In this document: piece by piece, positions 8,124-16,093 of the stretch
Position numbering within the stretch: position 1 is the stretch's first letter
Layout of the letters: each line of letters opens with the position of its first letter
NCBI GenBank assembly: GCA_036652795.1
Contig: JAVVVD010000001.1
Coordinates: forward strand, 62,001-126,000
Source: JAVVVD01 sp036652795
GTDB taxonomy: Bacteria > Bacillota > Clostridia > Christensenellales > CAG-138
Reading direction: 5' to 3'
Length of the DNA stretch: 64,000 nucleotides
Translations under genes and position numbers: made by a program
Notes under the pieces: model-generated
The model's database searches: none
What the model saw: only the letters and a program-made list of their open reading frames with translations
What the model was told of the DNA's origin: nothing

Positions 8124-8993
8124 TTATAATCCGCGCAAACATTCATCCTTTATAGACTTGCCTGTATACAGCGCGACATCCAGCTTTTTAATAAGCGTTT
8201 CACGATCCGCGTTGAGTGTGCCAGCGAGATTAATATAATTTGAAGCGTGGTTCGCGCGAAACACGCTTTTTTCACTGTCGATATTAAGCAGTATGCTGCG
8301 CAATTCAAGCAGCATCTGCTCGGCAGACAACAAATCAAAAGCGCCATGCTCATGATCGTAATAGAGCGGTGTTCCTGATTCAAGCATAAGCGAGAGCAGA
8401 CCGATGTAGTCAGCCTTTATCAAGGAAAGCGCCGACGCGGTCAGGATGGCGTGTTCAACGGATAGCTTGCATCCTCCTAACCCTAATATTGCAGTGACGG
8501 ACAGGCGCAATCCAGCGCGCTTAGCGCGTTGTGCAGCAGTTACTATTTCCTGCACTGTACAACCCTTATTAATGCGGCTAAGCACATTGTCGCTGCCGCT
8601 TTCAAGTCCCAGATATATCATATCAAGCCCCGCGGCGCATAGTGCGTCAAGCTCGGCATCGGTTTTTACGGCAATACTCTTAGGCGAAGCATAGCATGTT
8701 ATTCGCTCACATTCCGGCAATATGGATTTAATTCCGGATAATAGCTCAAGCTGTTGGCCAGCATTTCGCATGAATGCGTCTCCGTCGGCAAGAAACACAC
8801 GCGGTATCCGCCCATAGTATTTGTGCGCCATTGCAAAATCATTTAAAACATCCACAACAGGCCTAATACGAAACTGTTTCTCCTTATACATACTGCAAAA
8901 GGCGCAGCGGTTATGGCTGCACCCAATTGTGGATTGGATGATAAGGCTATTAGCTTCACTTGGCGGGCGGAAAATTCTGCCTTCATATATCAT
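8124..8993 (-). CDS. Radical SAM protein of unassigned function
   Basis: About 289 residues. The cluster motif is C-x4-C-x2-C (GCSHNRCAFC), followed by SMYKEKQFRIRP. This spacing belongs to a radical SAM group common in Bacillota whose substrate I cannot name. The start chosen is the internal ATG at 8993 (MIYEGRIFRPPSEA), because relatives begin with that phrase and AAAGGATG lies 11 bases upstream; an upstream ATG at 9011 would overlap the preceding gene by 17 bases. Further along, GLESGSDNVLSRINKG is the usual radical SAM second-half motif. It directly follows the small membrane protein gene and may be on its transcript. Confidence 0.85.
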   Translation of the reverse strand: MIYEGRIFRPPSEANSLIIQSTIGCSHNRCAFCSMYKEKQFRIRPVVDVLNDFAMAHKYYGRIPRVFLADGDAFMRNAGQQLELLSGIKSILPECERITCYASPKSIAVKTDAELDALCAAGLDMIYLGLESGSDNVLSRINKGCTVQEIVTAAQRAKRAGLRLSVTAILGLGGCKLSVEHAILTASALSLIKADYIGLLSLMLESGTPLYYDHEHGAFDLLSAEQMLLELRSILLNIDSEKSVFRANHASNYINLAGTLNADRETLIKKLDVALYTGKSIKDECLRGL

Positions 8994-8994
8994 A

Positions 8995-9660
8995 TCATTC
9001 ACGTGTATCATCCTTTTGTGCTTCGCATGCAGTTAACTCAGAGTGCTGTATGCCTACAGCGCGCTTGCGCCTGATGGATCTTATGATTAGAAAAGCAGTG
9101 GCTATTAGTGCGCAGACTAATACAGCGCCGGCAGTTATCCATATCCAGCTTGCAGCATGTGCGCCGCCATGGACTGCGCAGGACGCAGTAGTGTCTTGTT
9201 GGCGCGGCGCAGCAGCTGCCGGTATAGAGCAGCTATGCTCCTGGGTATATTCTTCTTCATCAAAGCTAACAGCGCACTTGAGTGCCGATTGCGTTCCATT
9301 GGCGGTGGCGGTAAAGGTGAGCAAATCGTCTTTAGCAATGGAATCGACTATGAGTACAAAGCCATCGTTACCAAGTACGACGTCAACTTTTGGGGATGCT
9401 TCAGCGGGCGCGACCGCGGTGAAGACGACGGAATCAATATCCAGCGTAAGCCCGGGGGAAAGCGATGCACGAACGGGATATGGCCCACTGTCGCGCTTAT
9501 CGGTAAGAAAGCGAAACTCATAGCTTATCTTTTCGCCTATATCCAATGGCGTGGAGCGATCAGGGGATGAAACAACCTCAATCGCGGGATGTATTGCAAA
9601 CGCCGTGGAAACGGCAAACAATAGCGCAAATGCCGCCAATATACAGATATATCTTCTCAT
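8995..9660 (-). CDS. Secreted or anchored membrane protein, unknown
   Basis: A 221-residue protein with an N-terminal signal peptide (roughly residues 1-22, ending AFA), a beta-rich extracellular part of about 130 residues and a C-terminal transmembrane helix (about 170-192) followed by a basic tail RSIRRKRA. The extracellular segment resembles the DUF11/conserved-repeat style of surface domain, but I cannot assign it. Its ATG overlaps the stop of the upstream NlpC/P60 gene by one base (TGATG), so the two are translationally coupled and probably act at the cell surface together. Confidence 0.8.
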   Translation of the reverse strand: MRRYICILAAFALLFAVSTAFAIHPAIEVVSSPDRSTPLDIGEKISYEFRFLTDKRDSGPYPVRASLSPGLTLDIDSVVFTAVAPAEASPKVDVVLGNDGFVLIVDSIAKDDLLTFTATANGTQSALKCAVSFDEEEYTQEHSCSIPAAAAPRQQDTTASCAVHGGAHAASWIWITAGAVLVCALIATAFLIIRSIRRKRAVGIQHSELTACEAQKDDTRE

Positions 9661-11663
9661 CAGTGTGCTTCACCATCCTTATACGTAGTTTGCGCGGTGC
9701 TGCGCTGCGCGATTGATGCCGTAGCATCAGAATAAAGCAAAGGCCTTCGCATATATCTAAAGCCGCTTGACCATGCCTCAGTCACAACCACACCATTGAG
9801 CGAGGATGAGCAATGCGCTACCATATATGTGCCATCCTTGGCCTTGGATACTACTATGCCAACATGGTTTATTTCGGCGCTGCTGGGTGTGCGCCGGAAT
9901 GTCAGGTCGCCAGGTTCGGCCTCATCCCAACCAAGTGATATGGATTTTGACCATTGATTGGCAGAACCGTTGCCGATGCTGTCGATAATGCTTGGATTCT
10001 TTGACGCATTGATAAATACCCATGTCACAAAACCGCTGCAATCCATGCCGTACGGCCTGACTTTTCCTGTGGTTTTGCTGCCAAGCGAGGTTACTAGGCG
10101 AGGAATACCCCATGAGGAATTCCAACCGATCTGCGGATATTTGCCGCCCCAGAAATAGTCTACCTTGCCTACAAGAGAATGAGCTGTGACTATAACGCTC
10201 TCGCGGCCAACATCCAGGCCGCGTGGAAGTCCGGCACGTATTTTGGATATCTCTGCTTCATTGAGTTCTACAAACGATTCGTTGCCGGTAAGGGAAGCAA
10301 ATACGCTCTGAAATTCGGGCTGAAGCAGTTCTTCGAGCGCATCGCGCTTGCCTTGCTCCATGCCATAGCGGTCCATCATCTCATACGCGCTAAATCCGGA
10401 TATTACCATCCAAAGCTCACCGTTTTCAACGTGATAGGTTACATCAACCATGTCGTCAAAGACCTTGTCCATTCCATCGAAGGATATTTTTCGCAGATTA
10501 TACAGATCAAGCGGATCATTTACATTAAGCGTGCTTGTAGCCACAAACACTGCCAAAATGTCGGACCAGTTGGCAAGCGAAAGTGTATCAAGCTGCTCAT
10601 ATGGCGTTAAATTGGGGGAAAACGACTGCGCCATACTGGGCGTTATAACAGCGCTATTACCCTCAAGCCCTGAATCGTCAAGCAACTCAGGCAGCGGGCG
10701 CACGATATGATAGCTGGAATAACCAAGGGCCTTAGCCACAAGCTCTATCTGTGAGGAAATAGAGGCTGTGAGGGCGTTCATCTTGCCACGCATAACCTCG
10801 TATATTTCATCGCGATATTTAAGGTATTTATAATATCGGCTATTGCTCTTACCATATAGTGGATTTGTGCTTTGTAAATACTTGGTATATTCTTGCTCGC
10901 TCATTACCTGTACTGTGCGGCTGGCGCTGAATATCTCACCCAGCACAGGATGCTGGGCACTGTATGTTACCGTATATGTACCTATAACGTCTATATTGAA
11001 GCCACCTGTGTTGCTGACGTATATCTTGACGCGTTTGCCGGTTTCATCCACGGCCGCAGCATCATTTAGCAAATTATACGCTGAATCCCCTACCTTAAAA
11101 CAGAGCGAGCCACCGGAAAATTCTATATTATAACGCATCTGTTCGGCGCTTTTTTGCACGGTGATAATACGTTTGTAGGTATATGCCGTTTTTGTTACAG
11201 GGTGTTTTGCGGAATATATCACGGTATATACTCCAACTTGGCGTACGTTAAAGCCGCCGTTGTCCTTTACCGAAACAGGCACACTGTGTCCGGCCTCATC
11301 TGTGGCACTTATGCCATTAAGCAAATTGAATTCCATATCCATTAAAGCCACAGTTGTGCTGGATTCTCCGCTGAATGTGACTGAGAGATTGGGCGTGGGT
11401 GTGGGTGATGGGGATACGGATGGCGATGGTTCTATCGATGGAGGCGGGGTGGACGATGGCGGTGGTGACGGCAATGGGTTTGGTGATGCCGTCGGATCTG
11501 CCGATGGCAACGGGTCCGATGATGGAATAGGTTCGGGCGTGGATACAGGAACAACTGGTGTCGGCGCGATATCGGATGGAGTCCCTTCGGCGTATGCAAC
11601 TACAAATAGGGCGTTGCACATAAACAGCGCCGCCAATATCAATGCCAAAAAGTTCCGTTTCAA
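9660..11663 (-). CDS. Secreted NlpC/P60 peptidase with two Ig-like repeats
   Basis: A 667-residue exported protein. Order: signal peptide (1-25), a Pro/Ser/Thr-rich linker (27-92), two tandem Ig-like repeats of about 78 residues (93-170 and 179-254) that share a NLLN...D(E)AG/TGK...GGFN...GTYTV-YSA-HPV pattern, a long middle region without recognised domain, and a C-terminal NlpC/P60 domain. The catalytic cysteine is in MDCSGF (about Cys542) and the histidine in INHVGIVV (about His600). The family cuts peptide bonds in cell-wall stem peptides. The start is TTG with GGAGG about seven bases upstream. It leads the operon with the 221-residue membrane protein. Confidence 0.9.
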   Translation of the reverse strand: MKRNFLALILAALFMCNALFVVAYAEGTPSDIAPTPVVPVSTPEPIPSSDPLPSADPTASPNPLPSPPPSSTPPPSIEPSPSVSPSPTPTPNLSVTFSGESSTTVALMDMEFNLLNGISATDEAGHSVPVSVKDNGGFNVRQVGVYTVIYSAKHPVTKTAYTYKRIITVQKSAEQMRYNIEFSGGSLCFKVGDSAYNLLNDAAAVDETGKRVKIYVSNTGGFNIDVIGTYTVTYSAQHPVLGEIFSASRTVQVMSEQEYTKYLQSTNPLYGKSNSRYYKYLKYRDEIYEVMRGKMNALTASISSQIELVAKALGYSSYHIVRPLPELLDDSGLEGNSAVITPSMAQSFSPNLTPYEQLDTLSLANWSDILAVFVATSTLNVNDPLDLYNLRKISFDGMDKVFDDMVDVTYHVENGELWMVISGFSAYEMMDRYGMEQGKRDALEELLQPEFQSVFASLTGNESFVELNEAEISKIRAGLPRGLDVGRESVIVTAHSLVGKVDYFWGGKYPQIGWNSSWGIPRLVTSLGSKTTGKVRPYGMDCSGFVTWVFINASKNPSIIDSIGNGSANQWSKSISLGWDEAEPGDLTFRRTPSSAEINHVGIVVSKAKDGTYMVAHCSSSLNGVVVTEAWSSGFRYMRRPLLYSDATASIAQRSTAQTTYKDGEAH
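11391..11585 (-). repeat. Low-complexity Pro/Ser/Thr linker coding region
   Basis: This stretch encodes residues 27-92 of the NlpC/P60 protein, built from imperfect short units such as SPSPTP and PSPPPS. On the plus strand it appears as GGTGATGGNNATGG-type repeats. It is probably a cell-wall-spanning spacer and a likely site of length variation between strains. Confidence 0.7.
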
Positions 11664-11760
11664 ACCGTTACCTCCAAATATGAGTTCTTCATTTAATTTG
11701 GATAATTATACCATTTTGATGTGATTTTATCTACGCTTTGATATGTTAAGGATTGGTAAA

Positions 11761-11790
11761 TTGATGTAATACGAGGAAATATGATATAAT
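11761..11790 (+). promoter_or_regulatory. Promoter for the YbaK gene
   Basis: TTGATG at 11761-11766 and TATAAT at 11785-11790 are spaced by 18 bases, 35 bases before the coding start. Confidence 0.55.
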
Positions 11791-11825
11791 AACCGATAAA
11801 TATATAGTTACAAGAGGAGAACAGG

Positions 11826-12296
11826 ATGTCGGTTGAAATCGCAAGAGCTTGTTTACAAAAATTTGGCGCCGAGGGGCGAATGCTGGAGTTTGATGAATCA
11901 AGTGCCACAGTTGAATTGGCTGCAAATGTGCTAGGCGTAATTCCGGCGCGTATAGCAAAGACGCTTTCGTTTAAGCTAAAGGATGGCTGTTTGTTGGTTG
12001 TGGCGGCAGGGGACGCGAAGATAGATAACCACAAATACAAGGACAAGTTTGGGCTTAAGGCCAAGATGCTATCGCCAGATGAGGCGCTGGCTTTTACCGG
12101 GCACGCTGTGGGCGGTGTATGTCCTTTTGGTGTGCCTGAGGGCATACCGGTGTATCTGGATATATCACTTAAACGTTTTGATACAGTGTTTCCTGCGTGT
12201 GGCAGTGCAAGCAGCGCAATAGAACTTACCTGCGACGAGCTTACACGCTTTTCCAGTGCTTGCGATTGGGTGGATGTTTGCACGGCATGGGAATAA
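11826..12296 (+). CDS. YbaK/EbsC family aminoacyl-tRNA deacylase
   Basis: A 156-residue protein of the YbaK/ProX editing fold, which hydrolyses mischarged tRNAs (often Cys- or Ala-tRNA-Pro). Visible features: the lysine in RIAKTLSFK (about residue 41-49), VVAAGDAKIDNHKYK, and GHAVGGVCPFGVPEGIPVYLDISLKRF, which carries the family GGVxPFG loop. Length is standard. AGAGGAG lies just upstream of the ATG. It stands alone between divergent and unrelated neighbours. Confidence 0.92.
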   Translation: MSVEIARACLQKFGAEGRMLEFDESSATVELAANVLGVIPARIAKTLSFKLKDGCLLVVAAGDAKIDNHKYKDKFGLKAKMLSPDEALAFTGHAVGGVCPFGVPEGIPVYLDISLKRFDTVFPACGSASSAIELTCDELTRFSSACDWVDVCTAWE

Positions 12297-12446
12297 TATT
12301 CCACGCTTATATTTATATTGCGGGTAGAGTGAATTGGCACAACATGCTAAAATCGACAATAAACGGATAAAAAAATTAAGAAGTCGTTAAGAAAGCGTGC
12401 TTTAGCGTTAAAAAACCATAGATATTGAATGCTTATACTTGTTAAC

Positions 12447-12479
12447 AGGCTGGTTCGATAATTATAATTGAACCAGCTT
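12447..12479 (+). other. Inverted repeat upstream of the permease leader
   Basis: Arms AGGCTGGTTC (12447-12456) and GAACCAGCTT (12470-12479) form a ten-pair stem with one G-T around a 13-base AT loop. No T run follows on the plus strand, so it is not an obvious terminator. It could be a protein-binding site or part of the leader RNA. Confidence 0.5.
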
Positions 12480-12484
12480 GGTGT

Positions 12485-12619
12485 TGTCATAATACAAGAT
12501 ATGGCAAAATAGATATCGTGCCGTATCATAAGCTGCGCTGTCACACATATACATGGCAACAGGGTGGTACAGGCTTGCAAGTGATGGCATATACCGCTGT
12601 TCGTATCCATGTTATGACA
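12485..12619 (+). promoter_or_regulatory. Structured 5' leader of the purine permease, possible riboswitch
   Basis: A by-eye fold gives a closing stem TGTCATAA (12485-12492) with TTATGACA (12612-12619). It encloses a hairpin GATATGGCA (12498-12506) with TGCCGTATC (12519-12527) and a longer hairpin CATGG (12552-12556) with CCATG (12607-12611), itself extended by ACAG/CTGT and GGTA/TACC pairings. The result is a three-way junction ending 37 bases before the permease ATG, with the ribosome site in between. It lacks the purine-riboswitch core, so if it binds a ligand it belongs to another class. Pairing was not computed and covariation is unknown. Confidence 0.45.
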
Positions 12620-12656
12620 CGTCAAGAACTTATCGGAAGGGGAAGGGTAATTTTTT

Positions 12657-14018
12657 ATGGAGAAGCTCTTTAAGCTCAAACAAAATGGCACAAAGGTTTC
12701 TACAGAGATCGTTGCGGGCATCACCACATTCTTCACTATGGCGTACATTATCGCCGTCAATCCCAGCATCCTAAGTCAGGCTGGCATGGAGTGGGGCGCA
12801 GTGTTCCTTGCAACAATCATCGCGTCGATCATCGGCACACTGGTTATGGGCCTTGTTGCAAACGTCCCTTACGCACAGGCACCTGGCATGGGTCTCAACG
12901 CATTCTTCGTATACACCGTATGCTTCACGCTGGGCTTTACCTGGCAGCAAGCGCTATCCATGGTGTTTATTTGCGGCATTATCAACATTATCATCACTGT
13001 AACAAAGGTTCGTAAGCACATCATCAAATCCATACCAAAGAGTATCCAGAATGCAATCGGCGGTGGTATAGGTATATTCATTGCATATATAGGACTGCTC
13101 AACGTTGGTATAATCAACTTTGGCGCGGGCGTACCGGCAATGTCAGTGCTGAACCAGCCATCACTTTGGCTTTTCCTGATCGGTCTTGTACTGACCATCG
13201 TGCTGCTCGTATGCAAGGTTAAGGGAGCTATCCTTATCGGAATAGTCGTAACTGCGCTTATAGGCATACCGCTTGGCGTAACCGTTACAAACCCTGAAAC
13301 TACGGTAAGCTTCCAAGATGCATGCAAGTCGCTGCCAACAACATTTGGCGTGATATTTACAAAAGCGGGATTGGGTTCGTTGTTCCAGGATGCCGCTAAG
13401 ATACCGCTTGTACTCATGACGATATTCGCATTCAGCCTTTCGGATACATTTGATACAATCGGCACATTCATCGGCACAGGCCGCCGCAGCGGTATATTTA
13501 GCGATGAAGACGAGAAGACACTGGAAACCAGCACGGGCTTCAAATCCAAAATGGATAAGGCGCTCTTTGCGGATGCTGCAGCAACCTCAATCGGCGCGAT
13601 ATTTGGCACTTCGAATACAACTACATATGTTGAAAGCGCAGCTGGCATAGGCGCAGGCGGACGCACTGGCCTTACCAGCGTTGTTGTGGCCATTTGCTTT
13701 GCGGCAAGTGCGTTCCTGGCAACGTTTGTCAGTGCAATCCCACTTGCAGCTACAGCACCGGCACTGGTAGCCGTTGGCGTTATGATGCTCTCTGCCTTCA
13801 AGGAGATCGATTGGACTGACTTCACAGAAGCCGTTCCGGCATTCTTTGCAGGTGTGTTTATGGCGCTATGCTACAGCATATCCTATGGTATTGCTGCCGG
13901 CTTCATATTCTACTGCATAGTAAAGATATTCAAAAAAGAGGCCAAGAGCATACATCCGATACTGTGGGTATCCACGATACTCTTCATCCTCAACTTTATA
14001 CTGCTGGCAATAATCTAA
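12657..14018 (+). CDS. NCS2 family purine permease (PbuG/AzgA type)
   Basis: A 453-residue membrane protein of the nucleobase:cation symporter-2 superfamily, AzgA-like branch, which imports guanine, hypoxanthine or adenine with protons. Features: EIVAGITTFFTMAYIIAVNPSIL at the start, ANVPYAQAPGMGLNAFF (about 70-86), FSLSDTFDTIGTFIG and TSNTTTYVESAAGIGAGGRTGLTSVV, all hallmarks of this branch, plus 12-14 hydrophobic helices. Full length. AAGGGGAAGGG precedes the ATG. The long structured leader upstream suggests control by RNA structure. Substrate choice among purines cannot be read from the sequence. Confidence 0.93.
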   Translation: MEKLFKLKQNGTKVSTEIVAGITTFFTMAYIIAVNPSILSQAGMEWGAVFLATIIASIIGTLVMGLVANVPYAQAPGMGLNAFFVYTVCFTLGFTWQQALSMVFICGIINIIITVTKVRKHIIKSIPKSIQNAIGGGIGIFIAYIGLLNVGIINFGAGVPAMSVLNQPSLWLFLIGLVLTIVLLVCKVKGAILIGIVVTALIGIPLGVTVTNPETTVSFQDACKSLPTTFGVIFTKAGLGSLFQDAAKIPLVLMTIFAFSLSDTFDTIGTFIGTGRRSGIFSDEDEKTLETSTGFKSKMDKALFADAAATSIGAIFGTSNTTTYVESAAGIGAGGRTGLTSVVVAICFAASAFLATFVSAIPLAATAPALVAVGVMMLSAFKEIDWTDFTEAVPAFFAGVFMALCYSISYGIAAGFIFYCIVKIFKKEAKSIHPILWVSTILFILNFILLAII

Positions 14019-14036
14019 CGCATAGCACGTAAAAAC

Positions 14037-14066
14037 AGGCCGCCGTCCATGATTGGATGGCGGCCT
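14037..14066 (+). terminator. Terminator after the purine permease
   Basis: A 13-pair stem AGGCCGCCGTCCA with TGGATGGCGGCCT around a TGAT loop (one G-T pair), ending 32 bases before the convergent HTH gene. The T run is short on both sides. Confidence 0.75.
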
Positions 14067-14097
14067 TACCTTTATAAAATTATAATGACGCCGCGAG

Positions 14098-14439
14098 TCA
14101 GCGCTTACTAATAGCGATAGCCTCAAGGTATTTGTTTATCACAATTTGAAGAATCGGCAAATATTCGGGATCTATATTCCTTAATTTTTCTGTGATGTGA
14201 TCTATATTGGTTGCATGTTGCTGACCAAACAGAATAGTATCACTAGAAACACATAGAACATTGCACATTTTTTTCAGTGTTGTTATAGAGATGCCAACGT
14301 TACCGCGTTCCACGTCGGATATATATTGGGCAGAAACGTCTATCATTTCGGAAAAATGTTCCTGCGTGAAACCGCTTCGCTCTCGCATGGCCTTGATACG
14401 TTCTCCAACCTGGATATTAATATCTTTTTTAATTTTCAT
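14098..14439 (-). CDS. Cro/CI-type HTH transcriptional regulator
   Basis: A 113-residue protein with an HTH_3 (XRE) domain at about residues 10-66: IKAMRERSGFTQEHFSEMIDVSAQYISDVERGNVGISITTLKKMCNVL. The C-terminal 45 residues are mostly helical and may dimerise. GAGGTGA lies upstream of the ATG. It diverges from the diguanylate cyclase gene, so it may control it and itself; this is inference from position. The targets are unknown. Confidence 0.88.
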   Translation of the reverse strand: MKIKKDINIQVGERIKAMRERSGFTQEHFSEMIDVSAQYISDVERGNVGISITTLKKMCNVLCVSSDTILFGQQHATNIDHITEKLRNIDPEYLPILQIVINKYLEAIAISKR

Positions 14440-14583
14440 CTATATCACCTCGACTATTACTATTTTATAAAAGCACGACAATGTTATACACTGGTCTATG
14501 GTATTAAATGGTATAATGCTAATACTTGGGATTGTGATAGACATATCGCCGTGATATAATGATATATAGTAATATGCTGATGA

Positions 14584-15873
14584 GTGGCTGTTTTACTAAT
14601 CCCTCTAAATGTGGAAGATGTGGTTTGTGTTCAATATAACAACTCGAATGAGCCGTATGGGGAATATATTTTGATAAGAACCAACATATTTGATGTGAAT
14701 GGCGCTGCAAATCCTGATATAAAACAATGTGAAAAGCAAGGCCTTAAGGTGGACACGTGTGGTATTTATATGTTTGAGGATGTGCAAAACGGTAATAGAA
14801 TAAAAACGGCATATATGCCGATAGGTATAACAGGATGGCGTGCGCAGTGTGCATTGCCGGAAAGCTATACGGCTGATGCACATGCTTCAACGGAGCTGTG
14901 GATGCTTGTGCTTATATGCATTGGACTGATGTCGTTTTTTTTGTTGGCAATTGTATTTATGCGTATAATACGCAGAGATCAGCGGACTATAATGATGCAA
15001 ATAGCGCGCTATCGCGTGCTTCAAGAAATTTCACGGGATTCAATGACGGAATATGTTCCGCAGACTGATACCTTTACTTATTCGTATGTTACATCAGCAG
15101 GCGAGTTGCGGCAGGCGAAGTACGAGCACTATATGGATGGTCTGGAATTCAGGGAGGATATTCATCCTGATTGTTGGGATATGTATAAGCAGGCGCTGAC
15201 GAAAGCAATAAATAAACCAATGTATGGCGAGATAGAGGTGCTTCTTAAACGGGGAAATGAAAATTATAAATGGTATCGTATGGCGTATAAGAGCATAGCT
15301 AATGAGCGTGGCGAGGTGGTGAGCGTACTCACTTCAGCAGCAAATGTGGATGAGCTTGTGACTGCACGTGAAAGCGCGCGCATTGAAGCCGCCACCGATA
15401 GCATGACTGGTATATACAATAAAAAGGCGCTAATAAGCAATATAACAGAGAGAATGGCTAAAAAATGTAATACTATGTGCGCATTGCTGATGATAGATAT
15501 GGATGATTTCAAGATGATAAATGATGGCTATGGTCATGTTGAAGGTGATAAAGCTTTGCAAAACATTGCAAGGTTGCTCCAGCGCGTATTTTCAGTGGAT
15601 GATATAATTGGACGTTTTGGCGGTGATGAATTCATAGTGTTTATGCAGAATGTATCATACGATAGCGTGTGCAAGAGGATTGAACAATTCCGCATGTTGT
15701 TGGCCGAAATGCAAGAATCCAAACCATATGCCATAACATGCAGTATAGGGGTGCTATATTCGAACAAATCGGATCAGCAACCGGAAATGTTTTTAAAATG
15801 TGCGGATGATGCAATGTATCATATTAAACAGAATGGGAAAAACGGAGTATGCTTCTGGCAGACGGGTATGTAG
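14584..15873 (+). CDS. Membrane diguanylate cyclase with a shortened sensor
   Basis: About 429 residues: a short extracellular piece (1-95) resembling the end of a Cache-type sensor, a transmembrane helix (about 101-124), a PAS-like region (about 140-265) and a C-terminal GGDEF domain (270-427) with an intact FGGDEF motif, so c-di-GMP synthesis is likely. The position of the usual RxxD inhibitory site reads SVDD, so product inhibition at that site is not expected. The GTG start at 14584 follows two in-frame TGA codons directly and has no clear ribosome site, and there is no first transmembrane helix or signal peptide. The gene therefore looks N-terminally truncated; whether it is still expressed is uncertain. 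Confidence 0.75.
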   Translation: MAVLLIPLNVEDVVCVQYNNSNEPYGEYILIRTNIFDVNGAANPDIKQCEKQGLKVDTCGIYMFEDVQNGNRIKTAYMPIGITGWRAQCALPESYTADAHASTELWMLVLICIGLMSFFLLAIVFMRIIRRDQRTIMMQIARYRVLQEISRDSMTEYVPQTDTFTYSYVTSAGELRQAKYEHYMDGLEFREDIHPDCWDMYKQALTKAINKPMYGEIEVLLKRGNENYKWYRMAYKSIANERGEVVSVLTSAANVDELVTARESARIEAATDSMTGIYNKKALISNITERMAKKCNTMCALLMIDMDDFKMINDGYGHVEGDKALQNIARLLQRVFSVDDIIGRFGGDEFIVFMQNVSYDSVCKRIEQFRMLLAEMQESKPYAITCSIGVLYSNKSDQQPEMFLKCADDAMYHIKQNGKNGVCFWQTGM

Positions 15874-15972
15874 GGATGCATTTATCAATACTGCATTAAG
15901 CTGATCTATCCTTTCGCAAAATCAGATGTGCCGCCTTTTACTCAAATATGAATTATGACATACAGCAAATCA

Positions 15973-16007
15973 GCACAAGCCGGAATAGGCGTGTGCATAT
16001 TTATTTG
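15973..16007 (+). terminator. Possible terminator after the diguanylate cyclase
   Basis: GCACAAGCC (15973-15981) pairs with GGCGTGTGC (15988-15996) with a bulge, followed by an AT-rich tract with scattered T. It is the only hairpin seen in the 220-base gap before tex. Confidence 0.45.
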
Positions 16008-16093
16008 GATGCGATCATGCGGCAATTACGTCATATCATGCAAAACGAAAATATGCTACAATATAGGAATTCAATCCGTACGGAGGAAAAGCA

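Noticed and set aside
11260..11724. A long plus-strand reading rich in glycine and aspartate
   Set aside because: It is the reverse of the Pro/Ser/Thr linker of the NlpC/P60 gene and has no ribosome site. Its repeats are a by-product.
12485..12619. Standard purine (guanine/adenine) riboswitch before the permease
   Set aside because: A GATATGGCA string resembles part of the class, but the loop sequences GTTTCTACC and CCGTAAA and the conserved junction are absent.
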